A stretch of 6,824 nt of DNA. It comes from Arcobacter sp. (GTDB lineage: Bacteria > Campylobacterota > Campylobacteria > Campylobacterales > Arcobacteraceae). Below are positions 1 through 5,142 of this stretch, piece after piece. Each line of letters opens with the position of its first letter. Positions within the stretch are counted from its first letter, which is position 1. A program made the position numbers and the translations under genes. The notes below the pieces were generated by a model that saw only the letters and a list, made by a program, of their open reading frames with translations, was not told the origin of the DNA and made no database searches. The stretch covers positions 1 to 6,824 of the forward strand of contig JADGEG010000110.1 in the NCBI GenBank assembly GCA_016744485.1, read 5' to 3'.

Positions 1-2
1 AT

Positions 3-65
3 GATATGTTTAATTCCAATACAAAAGTAAAATTAAAAGAATTTTTAGGCATGCTTCATGTTTAA
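3..65 (+). CDS. 3' end of an unidentified upstream gene (partial)
   Basis: Of the three forward frames, only this one is open from the window edge. It reads about 20 residues ending in EFLGMLHV before TAA at 63-65. The stop lies 8 bases inside the next gene (ATG at 58), the overlap expected for co-transcribed, translationally coupled genes. The tail is too short to assign a family. BatA-type VWA genes are often preceded by moxR and DUF58-type genes, so a member of that cluster is plausible, but this is inference from context only. Confidence 0.5.
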   Translation, partial: DMFNSNTKVKLKEFLGMLHV

Positions 66-975
66 TATAAATTTTGAATATCCTTTTGTTTTTTTATTAA
101 TCATTATATTTATTTTATGTTCTATTTTTTGTAAAAAAAAAGCACCTACTTACATAGTACCTCATTTAAATGTTTTTAATAAAAGTAAAGGTAAATCTTA
201 TGTCTTAATTTTTATATTACAATATCTCATAATCGTTTCTTTAATAATAGCTTTAGCTTCCCCTATAAAAATACAAAATACAAAAATAATTAAAAAAAAT
301 GGTATAGATATAGTATTAAGTATTGATTCAAGTGGTTCTATGAATAAATTAGGCTTTAATCCAAATAATCAATACCAAACAAGATTTCAAGTAGCAAAAG
401 AAATTATAAAAGATTTTATTCCAAAAAGAATAAGTGATAATATCGCACTAATTGTTTTTGGAAGTTCAGTTATGATGGCTTCACCTTTATCTTTTGATAA
501 AGAAGCTCAAAGTTCAATTATTAATTATTTTGATGTAGGTATTGTAGGTACAGAAACAGCTATTGTTGATTCTTTAGCATCAAGTGTAAATATTTTAAAA
601 ACATCTAAATCAAAAAGTAAGATTATCATATTATTAACAGATGGAGAAGATAATGCAAGTAAAATTCCTCTTGGTATATTAATTAAATTGTTAAAAAAAC
701 ATCAGATAAAAGTTTATACCATAGGTATTGGAGTTATTGATAAATTAATGCTAAATAAAATTGCAAAAGATTCTAAAGGAAAATCTTTTTTTGCATATTC
801 CAAAAATGATTTAGTACAAATTTATCAAGAAATAGATACATTGGAAAAATCAACAATTAAAGGTAATAAAATTATTTTAAAAGAGTATTTATTTTTTTAT
901 CCACTTTTTTTAGCTATTATTATGCTAATTTTAAAAAAAAAAAAAAAAAACAAGGACTATAGTTATGGCAGATGA
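58..975 (+). CDS. BatA-like von Willebrand factor A domain membrane protein
   Basis: 305 residues. The layout is that of BatA/BatB (Bacteroides aerotolerance) proteins: two N-terminal membrane spans (about 10-24 and 48-68), a VWA domain (about 82-265) and a C-terminal span (about 277-292) followed by a lysine-rich tail. The metal-ion-dependent adhesion site is intact: DSSGS at 90-94 supplies Asp90, Ser92 and Ser94, TAIVD has Thr167, and TDGED has Asp195. By family topology the VWA domain lies in the periplasm, where it should bind a protein partner through a divalent metal. The role of Bat proteins is poorly defined; envelope stress or assembly functions have been proposed. The ATG at 58 has TTAGG 8 bases upstream and overlaps the preceding gene. 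The tail is encoded by an 18-A run, so the last dozen residues depend on its length. The family is secure; BatA versus BatB is less so. Confidence 0.85.
   Translation: MFNINFEYPFVFLLIIIFILCSIFCKKKAPTYIVPHLNVFNKSKGKSYVLIFILQYLIIVSLIIALASPIKIQNTKIIKKNGIDIVLSIDSSGSMNKLGFNPNNQYQTRFQVAKEIIKDFIPKRISDNIALIVFGSSVMMASPLSFDKEAQSSIINYFDVGIVGTETAIVDSLASSVNILKTSKSKSKIIILLTDGEDNASKIPLGILIKLLKKHQIKVYTIGIGVIDKLMLNKIAKDSKGKSFFAYSKNDLVQIYQEIDTLEKSTIKGNKIILKEYLFFYPLFLAIIMLILKKKKKNKDYSYGR
933..950 (+). repeat. Poly(A)18 homopolymer tract inside the VWA gene
   Basis: Eighteen consecutive A residues encode the lysine run after the last membrane span of the VWA protein. The tract ends 14 bases before the next ATG (965). 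As written, the VWA gene ends at TGA 973-975, 11 bases into the next gene. With 17 A the frame continues through codons aca-agg-act-ata-gtt into the downstream ATG and fuses the two proteins. With 19 A it stops at TAG 960-962, two bases before that ATG. Tracts this long are prone to slippage by DNA polymerase, RNA polymerase and sequencing chemistry alike. Confidence 0.9.
952..956 (+). promoter_or_regulatory. Ribosome binding site for the coiled-coil/OmpA-like gene
   Basis: AAGGA lies 8 bases before the ATG at 965, inside the last codons of the VWA gene and immediately after the poly(A) run. It supports this start and allows independent initiation in addition to coupling with VWA translation. 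Confidence 0.6.
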
Positions 976-1861
976 TAAAACAGAAGAATTAAAAATAGCA
1001 TTAAAGAAAACCTTTAATCAAGACAATAACTTAAAACAAGATTTTATAAAACAAAATAAAGCTCATTCAGATACCACAAGCATAAAAAATAATAATAAAA
1101 AAACAACCAATAATCTAGTGATGTATATTTTAATTTTTATTAATTTTATATTGATTTGCATAGTTTTTTATGTATTAATTACAAAAAATGAAGCAAATAT
1201 AAACCTTGTAACAAAAGAAAACAATACTCTTACAAAACAATTAGATAAAAAAGTAAAACAAATATCTAAAATAAAACCAGATACTAATAAAGAACAAAAT
1301 AAAAATGATATTAAACAACTAAAAGACAAGCATATGAAACAAGTTACTATTATGAATGAAGAAATAAAAAAACTAAAACGCAATCATACAGCACAAAGTG
1401 CTATTATGAATGAAAAAATAAAATTATTAGAAAATAAAAAAGGACAAAACATATCTCTTGTGAGTCGTTCAGATGTAAAAAAATTATTTCATTCCAAAAA
1501 ATTTAAGCTTTTAAAATGTTATAAATCCAAAAAAGGAAGTAATATTTTATCAAAGAACTGTAAGGATAGTATAAAAAAATTTATAAGTAAATATAAAGAC
1601 CTAGCTAGATTTGAAATTATTGGAGTTATTGCAAAAGATGATGATGTTTTATATAACAAATTAAATACCAATAACTTATCTGAAGATTTGAAAAAAATAG
1701 TTAAGGAATATTTATTAAAAGGATTAGCAAGAGAAAGAGTTCTTGAGGCATTTTGGCATATAAAAGAAGTATTAAAATCAGATATTATTATGATACCTAC
1801 TAATTATTATGTTAAATCTTTAAAAGAAAGCAAGGGTATTTTAATAAAAGCTTATTATTGA
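965..1861 (+). CDS. Single-span membrane protein with coiled coil and probable OmpA-like C-terminal domain
   Basis: 298 residues, not recognised as a named gene. Residues 1-50 are polar, Lys/Asn-rich and probably cytoplasmic. A strong membrane span covers about 51-73. Residues 75-158 are a Lys/Glu-rich predicted coiled coil containing two tandem 18-residue repeats (123-140 and 141-158, sharing IMNE.IK.L). From about 178 a compact domain follows an OmpA-C-like order: KLLKCY strand, KKGSNILS, a helix, RFEIIGVI strand, GLARERVLEAF (compare the LS..RA..V helix of OmpA), then a final strand KGILIKAYY. The canonical Asp and NX2LS residues are weak, so peptidoglycan binding is uncertain. Cys184 and Cys199 could form a periplasmic disulfide. 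The span-coil-OmpA order resembles MotB, but no charged residue sits in the span, so a stator role is unlikely. The gene overlaps the VWA gene by 11 bases, implying joint function. Gene certain; domain call tentative. Confidence 0.75.
   Translation: MADDKTEELKIALKKTFNQDNNLKQDFIKQNKAHSDTTSIKNNNKKTTNNLVMYILIFINFILICIVFYVLITKNEANINLVTKENNTLTKQLDKKVKQISKIKPDTNKEQNKNDIKQLKDKHMKQVTIMNEEIKKLKRNHTAQSAIMNEKIKLLENKKGQNISLVSRSDVKKLFHSKKFKLLKCYKSKKGSNILSKNCKDSIKKFISKYKDLARFEIIGVIAKDDDVLYNKLNTNNLSEDLKKIVKEYLLKGLARERVLEAFWHIKEVLKSDIIMIPTNYYVKSLKESKGILIKAYY
1331..1438 (+). repeat. Diverged 54-bp tandem duplication in the coiled coil
   Basis: Two adjacent 54-bp units (1331-1384 and 1385-1438) encode 18-residue repeats. 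Both begin with His and share the core IMNE-x-IK-x-L at the same offset. The copies have diverged at many codons, so this is an old in-frame duplication lengthening the coiled coil by whole turns rather than a fresh unstable repeat. Confidence 0.6.
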
Positions 1862-1896
1862 ATTTTTGTTAAATATAAAAATTAGGATTTATAACT

Positions 1897-2466
1897 ATGA
1901 TTGATACGAATACAATAAAATTGTTAAGTAATTTATCTCTAACAATGTTTAGGAAAAACTTTTTTGGAATTTATCATGGTTCTATATCAAAAAAAATAAA
2001 CCATGATTCTTTTATCATTAACACAGCTAATGCAATTTTTGATGAAATGGAAGAAAAATCTTTTTGTGAATTAAATATTAATAACAAAGATTATAGATGG
2101 AATATAGCAAGTATAGAATCGCATGTACATGCTAGCATTTATAACAATATACATGAGGCCAAATACATAGCATTTGGTGTTCCTGTTTATACCACAGCAT
2201 ATACATTTAATCATGATGAAATTGTTTTTAATGACTATTTTGGAAAAACAATATTTGGTTCAATTAAAATTTATGATCCAGGTAATTTTGATACTTGGTA
2301 TGATAGAAATTCAGAAGAAATAACACAATATTTAAAACAAACAAATAATCACTTAATGATTATTAAAGGAATAGGAACATATGTGTATGATAGAGATATA
2401 CATGAATTAGTAAAAAAAGTTGCCATTTTAGAAAATTCTGTAAGATTAATGAATATAAAATTTTAA
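1897..2466 (+). CDS. Class II aldolase/adducin-fold protein, probably lacking the metal site
   Basis: 189 residues with no signal peptide or membrane span, so cytosolic. The order of motifs matches class II aldolases such as L-fuculose-1-phosphate aldolase (about 215 residues): YHGSISKKI near 26-34 (compare GN.S.R), SFIINTAN at 38-45 (compare LITPTG), IESHVHASIY at 73-82 (compare SSEWRFHMAAY), and MIIKGIGTYVYDRDIHE at 154-170 followed by KKVAILENSVRLM (compare LL.HHGLIA...EA...E). Glu74 aligns with the catalytic glutamate. The zinc-binding HxH pair is replaced by AFGVP (92-96), and the third histidine by Ile159. Loss of all three ligands argues against normal aldolase chemistry; a binding or regulatory role is possible. 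The ATG at 1897 has AGGA 9 bases upstream. It lies 35 bases after the previous gene on the same strand, so co-transcription is likely though the functional link is unclear. Confidence 0.65.
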   Translation: MIDTNTIKLLSNLSLTMFRKNFFGIYHGSISKKINHDSFIINTANAIFDEMEEKSFCELNINNKDYRWNIASIESHVHASIYNNIHEAKYIAFGVPVYTTAYTFNHDEIVFNDYFGKTIFGSIKIYDPGNFDTWYDRNSEEITQYLKQTNNHLMIIKGIGTYVYDRDIHELVKKVAILENSVRLMNIKF

Positions 2467-2467
2467 T

Positions 2468-2490
2468 TTTTAATAATTTATTAAAATTTT
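2468..2490 (+). terminator. Possible weak A/T-only terminator after the aldolase-like gene
   Basis: TTTTAATAA (2468-2476) and TTATTAAAA (2478-2486) form a perfect 9-bp inverted repeat followed by TTTT. It begins 2 bases after the TAA stop. The stem has no G-C pairs and only a single-base spacer, so the innermost pairs must open to make a loop and the hairpin would be weak. Position and T-run fit a terminator, but such repeats also arise by chance in DNA this rich in A and T. Confidence 0.3.
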
Positions 2491-2503
2491 GCAAAAATCA
2501 TCC

Positions 2504-2517
2504 TTAACAAGTGTTAA
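2504..2517. promoter_or_regulatory. Palindrome in the hup leader region, possible operator
   Basis: TTAACA-AG-TGTTAA is a perfect 6-2-6 inverted repeat about 65 bases before hup and about 25 bases before its candidate -10 box. The size and symmetry suit a dimeric repressor or activator site. No named regulator can be assigned from the sequence alone. Confidence 0.3.
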
Positions 2518-2542
2518 TTTAGCTATTGTAAAGCTTTATTAC

Positions 2543-2548
2543 TATAAA
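2543..2548 (+). promoter_or_regulatory. Candidate -10 box for hup
   Basis: TATAAA lies 32 bases before the hup ATG, leaving room for a short leader with the ribosome site. No good -35 hexamer sits 16-18 bases upstream, which is common in AT-rich Campylobacterota promoters. The separate leader, strong ribosome site and richer codon use of hup all suggest its own promoter, but the exact hexamer is uncertain. Confidence 0.35.
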
Positions 2549-2566
2549 GTTTATTCAATTTTATTT

Positions 2567-2573
2567 AAAGGAG
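2567..2573 (+). promoter_or_regulatory. Strong ribosome binding site of hup
   Basis: AAAGGAG ends 7 bases before the ATG at 2581. It is the closest match to the anti-Shine-Dalgarno sequence in the window, as expected for an abundant nucleoid protein, and it fixes the hup start. Confidence 0.8.
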
Positions 2574-2580
2574 TTCTTTT

Positions 2581-2862
2581 ATGAACAAAGCTGAGTTTAT
2601 CGATGCAGTAGCTGTTAAGGCTGGATTATCTAAAAAAGACACTAAAGTTGCTATTGAGGCTGTTTTAGAAACTATTACGGAAACATTAGTCAAGAAAGAG
2701 GTTGTTAGTTTTATAGGTTTTGGTACTTTTAGTACTGCAAATAGAGCCGCACGAATTGCTAAAGTTCCAGGTACTGATAGAACAGTTGATGTGCCAGCAA
2801 CTACTGTGGCTAAATTTAAAGTAGGTAAATATTTAAAAGAGTCAGTAGCTAAAAACTCTTAA
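2581..2862 (+). CDS. hup: HU family DNA-binding nucleoid protein
   Basis: 93 residues, the usual size of HU/IHF monomers (about 90). The N-terminal helices start MNKAEFIDAVAVKAGLSKKD and form the dimerisation half. The signature VSFIGFGTF (42-50) begins the beta saddle. The DNA-binding arm spans about 53-75, with the tip proline that kinks DNA at Pro63 (KVPGTD). The last part, VAKFKVGKYLKESV, matches the conserved C-terminal strand and helix. The arm is RIAKVPGTD where many HU proteins have RKGRNPQTG, so tip contacts differ from E. coli HU while the proline is kept. It acts as a dimer that bends and compacts DNA without strong sequence preference. Codons are visibly richer in G and C than in neighbouring genes, consistent with high expression. 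HU rather than IHF is favoured by the single compact gene and general match. Confidence 0.95.
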   Translation: MNKAEFIDAVAVKAGLSKKDTKVAIEAVLETITETLVKKEVVSFIGFGTFSTANRAARIAKVPGTDRTVDVPATTVAKFKVGKYLKESVAKNS

Positions 2863-2881
2863 TTAACTTTTTATATTAAAG

Positions 2882-2912
2882 AGGTTCCTTATAATTTAAG
2901 GGGACCTTGTTT
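2882..2912 (+). terminator. Likely rho-independent terminator of hup
   Basis: AGGTTCCTT (2882-2890) pairs with AAGGGGACCT (arm used 2899-2907) through 9 pairs including two G-U, around an 8-base A/T loop, and is followed by the T-rich tail TTGTTT. It starts 19 bases after the hup stop. The tail is interrupted by a G, so readthrough into the tRNA-Leu gene 40 bases on is possible. Confidence 0.55.
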
Positions 2913-2922
2913 CGTAAAGTAA

Positions 2923-2928
2923 TATAAA
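2923..2928 (+). promoter_or_regulatory. Candidate -10 box for tRNA-Leu
   Basis: TATAAA begins 28 bases before the first base of the tRNA and lies after the hup terminator, giving a start site around 2935. No convincing -35 hexamer is at the right distance, so transcription by readthrough from hup remains an alternative. Confidence 0.3.
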
Positions 2929-2950
2929 ATAAATAGTTTAATTTTTTAAT

Positions 2951-3036
2951 GGCTGTGTGGCGGAATTGGTAGACGCGTGTGATTCAAAATCACATATCTT
3001 ATGGATGTAAGGGTTCAATTCCCTTTACAGCTACCA
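2951..3036 (+). tRNA. tRNA-Leu (anticodon CAA), CCA encoded
   Basis: An 86-base class II tRNA that folds fully by eye. The acceptor stem GGCTGTG pairs with TACAGCT (3026-3032), with G-U at both ends, and is followed by discriminator A3033 and encoded CCA 3034-3036. The anticodon stem TGTGA/TCACA (2978-2982 and 2990-2994) encloses loop TTCAAAA with anticodon CAA at 2985-2987, which reads UUG leucine codons. A long variable arm (2995-3008) contains the 3-bp stem ATC/GAT, as in leucine tRNAs. The T arm is AAGGG-TTCAATT-CCCTT (3009-3025), and the D arm has the usual TTGGTAGA. The CCA directly abuts the stop codon of the exonuclease gene on the opposite strand. Confidence 0.97.
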
Positions 3037-3870
3037 TTAATTATTCTTTTTTAAAGATATTAAATTATTTGATTTTGAATATTTTATTAAATCTTCTGAA
3101 GTAATTATATTTTTTGGTATTTGTTTCAAGCACTCTTCTAGTATATATGTAGTGCTTAGTGCATCGCTATAAGCTCTATGATGATTATCAATATTTATAC
3201 TTAATATTGTTTTTAATGAACTTAACCCATATTTATCTGATCTTATTGTTCTTTTTGCTAAATCAATAGTACATAATTTTCTATTTTCTAACTTTCCTAA
3301 ATCATATTTCATAAAAGAATCAGATATAAATTTATAATCAAACTTAATATTATGTGCTACAAAAACACTATCTTCTAAAAATATTTTAAATTCTTCAAGT
3401 ACAATTTGTAAAATAGGTGAATTTTCTAACATGCAAGGTTGAATATTTGTAATTTCTTGTATATATATAGGTATATCCTTAGCATACACTAAAGATTCAT
3501 ATTTATCAATAATTTGTCCATTTTGATATTTTATTGCACCAATTTCAATAATTTGTCCAGTTTGTGTATTATTTCCATTGGTTTCAATATCTACAATACA
3601 AAATATTTGCTTGGAAATATTATTTTGTGATGTTTTTAAAACTACTTTGTCATTTATAATATCTAAAGGTAAACCATTTGAAATTAATAATTCAAATTCT
3701 AATTGTGAGCAGTCAAAAAATGTTTCATCGCTATTTGTTAGGGCATTTAAAAAATCATCAAAATCAATAGGGCTTTTTATTAGTTTTTGTATCAATAATT
3801 CTAATTGAGTTGTGTGTTTCTTTTTTGTTTTTTTATGTAAGAGTTTTTTTTGTTCTTTATTTAATTTCAT
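3037..3870 (-). CDS. dnaQ: DnaQ-like DEDDh 3'-5' exonuclease (DNA polymerase III epsilon type)
   Basis: 277 residues. The exonuclease domain runs from about 89 to 248, with all catalytic motifs of the DEDDh class: Asp94 and Glu96 in VDIETNG (motif I), HNIKFD at 173-178 giving Asp178 (motif II), and HRAYSDA at 231-237 giving His231 and Asp236 (motif III). These bind two metal ions and remove 3'-terminal nucleotides, as in replication proofreading. Residues 1-88 are an extra lysine-rich, helical N-terminal region not found in E. coli epsilon; the first 20 residues are very basic. I see no clear beta-clamp motif after the domain. It may be the proofreading subunit or another DnaQ-family exonuclease, so the symbol is less sure than the family. 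The start overlaps trpF by 14 bases with no good Shine-Dalgarno, suggesting translation by reinitiation after trpF. Confidence 0.85.
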   Translation of the reverse strand: MKLNKEQKKLLHKKTKKKHTTQLELLIQKLIKSPIDFDDFLNALTNSDETFFDCSQLEFELLISNGLPLDIINDKVVLKTSQNNISKQIFCIVDIETNGNNTQTGQIIEIGAIKYQNGQIIDKYESLVYAKDIPIYIQEITNIQPCMLENSPILQIVLEEFKIFLEDSVFVAHNIKFDYKFISDSFMKYDLGKLENRKLCTIDLAKRTIRSDKYGLSSLKTILSINIDNHHRAYSDALSTTYILEECLKQIPKNIITSEDLIKYSKSNNLISLKKNN

Positions 3871-4450
3871 TTGCTTTTTTTATAAAATTAATCATTTTAT
3901 TTTTGTTTTTGATACCTTTTTCTTGTTCAACACCAGAACTAACATCAAGTCCAAAAAAATTATACGAACTTAATTCATCTAAATTATCTTCTTTTAGTCC
4001 TCCTGCTAATATAAATTTACTACAATCTATATTTTTAAACCATTCTAAAAATATTTTTTTTCCTTCTCCACCAAAGGATTCAACAAAAGCATCCACTAGT
4101 ACATATTCATTTTCTATATTTATAATATCTTCTTTACTTTTTACTCTTAACACTTTTATATATTTTATATCTAAAGATTTTAGATTTGTGTAATTATCAT
4201 CATCAATGATTTGAGCTAATTGGATTTTTGAATTTTTACATATTTGGGCAATATAATTATGAGATTCATTAACAAAAAGACCTACACTTTGTACAAAAGG
4301 TGGTATAGCATCTATAATTTTTCGTACTTCAAAAGGGTCAATATATCTAGGACTTTTTTTATAAAAAACAAAACCTAAAGCGTTTGCACCTGCATTAATT
4401 GCATTAAGTGCATCTTCTAAATTTGTAATTCCACAAATTTTAACTTTCAT
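3857..4450 (-). CDS. trpF: Phosphoribosylanthranilate isomerase
   Basis: 197 residues, the usual length of single-domain TrpF. It converts N-(5'-phosphoribosyl)anthranilate to CdRP, the third step of tryptophan synthesis from chorismate, in a cytosolic TIM barrel. Seen in order: MKVKICGIT with catalytic Cys6, ALGFVFYKKSPRYI (24-37), VGLFVN (56-61), LVDAF with the acid Asp120, GGEGK (127-131, usually GGTGK), FILAGGL (146-152) and LDVSSGVE (168-175), the last three forming the phosphate-binding loops. The usual QLHG is QLAQ at 77-80, an oddity. The gene stands apart from other trp genes, between rpe (1 base away, TAATATG junction) and the exonuclease (14-base overlap). No Shine-Dalgarno precedes it, so it probably depends on translational coupling to rpe. 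Confidence 0.93.
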   Translation of the reverse strand: MKVKICGITNLEDALNAINAGANALGFVFYKKSPRYIDPFEVRKIIDAIPPFVQSVGLFVNESHNYIAQICKNSKIQLAQIIDDDNYTNLKSLDIKYIKVLRVKSKEDIINIENEYVLVDAFVESFGGEGKKIFLEWFKNIDCSKFILAGGLKEDNLDELSSYNFFGLDVSSGVEQEKGIKNKNKMINFIKKANEIK

Positions 4451-4451
4451 A

Positions 4452-5093
4452 TTATTTTTTTAAACTTTTTATAGCTTTTGTATAATCATTGCTTTTAAAT
4501 ACATACGAACCAGCAACTATAATATCAACACCTGCCTCTTTTAAAACTTTGATATTAGTTTCATTAACTCCACCATCAACCTGAATTAAACATTTAGGAT
4601 TGATTTTATTTATCATTTGTTTTAATTCTTTAATTTTTTTTAAAACACTAGGTATAAACTTTTGACCACCAAAACCTGGATTAACAGACATTAAAAGAAC
4701 CATGTCCAAGTCTTCAAGTAAATACTCAATTGTGTCAGGCTTTGTATGTGGATTTAAAACAATAGCAGGTTTAATATTTAAAGATTTTAATTTTTGAATA
4801 ATTCTATGTGGGTGGTTCTCACTTTCAATATGAAAAGATATATACTTAGGTTTTAAATGTGCAAATAAATCAATAAAAAAATTATTATTATCAACCATTA
4901 AGTGAATATCTAATGGTTTTGATGCTACTTTAGCAACACTATTCACAACAACGGGACCTATTGTCATATTTGGAACAAAATATCCATCCATAACATCAAT
5001 ATGTATTAAATCACACGAAGCATCACAAATTGCATTAATTTCATTTCCTAATTGTGCAAAATTTGCAGATAAAATAGAAGGAGCAACTAACAT
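4452..5093 (-). CDS. rpe: Ribulose-phosphate 3-epimerase
   Basis: 213 residues from the preferred start, normal for Rpe. It interconverts D-ribulose 5-phosphate and D-xylulose 5-phosphate in the pentose phosphate pathway, as a cytosolic TIM-barrel metalloenzyme. Motifs: APSILSANF at the N-terminus, LIHIDVMDGYFVPN (metal ligands His31 and Asp33), DIHLMV (His64), AIVLNP, MSVNPGFGGQKF (phosphate loop), IQVDGGV (Asp173, catalytic) and IVAGSYVF. An in-frame TTG at 5096-5094 lies one codon upstream. The ATG at 5093 is chosen because AAAAAGG (5106-5100) sits 6 bases before it but only 3 before the TTG. It heads the tight rpe-trpF-exonuclease group and has its own likely promoter. Rpe and TrpF are both TIM-barrel enzymes acting on phosphorylated sugars but belong to different pathways. 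Confidence 0.96.
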   Translation of the reverse strand: MLVAPSILSANFAQLGNEINAICDASCDLIHIDVMDGYFVPNMTIGPVVVNSVAKVASKPLDIHLMVDNNNFFIDLFAHLKPKYISFHIESENHPHRIIQKLKSLNIKPAIVLNPHTKPDTIEYLLEDLDMVLLMSVNPGFGGQKFIPSVLKKIKELKQMINKINPKCLIQVDGGVNETNIKVLKEAGVDIIVAGSYVFKSNDYTKAIKSLKK

Positions 5094-5119
5094 CAAGAAC
5101 CTTTTTAGAAATATTTTAA

Positions 5120-5128
5120 ATTATATCA
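5120..5128 (-). promoter_or_regulatory. Extended -10 promoter for rpe-trpF-exonuclease
   Basis: On the minus strand TGATATAAT is a perfect extended -10 element (TG-N-TATAAT). It lies 27 bases before the rpe ATG, placing the start site near 5113 and leaving a short leader with the ribosome site. The -35 position would fall in the last codons of the reductase gene and has no good hexamer, which an extended -10 can tolerate. The 46-base gap and this element suggest that rpe is transcribed at least partly independently of the upstream reductase. Confidence 0.5.
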
Positions 5129-5142
5129 TTTTATAAATATAA

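Noticed and set aside
1168..1383. Minus-strand open frame of about 71 codons
   Set aside because: It lies antisense to the coiled-coil gene. Its Phe/Ser/Cys-rich translation is the mirror of Lys/Glu-rich codons. No ribosome site or recognisable domain.
2951..3036. tRNA-Leu as an integration site of a mobile element
   Set aside because: No integrase, no duplicated tRNA 3' end and only housekeeping genes downstream.
3578..3808. Plus-strand open frame of about 76 codons
   Set aside because: It is antisense to the exonuclease gene, whose catalytic motifs prove the other strand is coding. No ribosome site or family match.
3844..3851. Eight-T run near the start of the exonuclease gene as a phase-variable tract
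   Set aside because: Runs of this length are expected by chance in DNA this AT-rich and with Lys-rich codons. It is far shorter than the 18-A tract, so there is no reason to single it out.
3810..4193. Plus-strand open frame of about 127 codons, apparently hydrophobic
   Set aside because: It is antisense to trpF and the exonuclease start. The hydrophobic look comes from complementing Lys-rich codons, and trpF motifs are unambiguous on the minus strand.
5094..5096. TTG as an alternative rpe start giving 214 residues
   Set aside because: It is only 3 bases from the Shine-Dalgarno sequence, while the adjacent ATG has a normal 6-base spacing and matches the family N-terminus.
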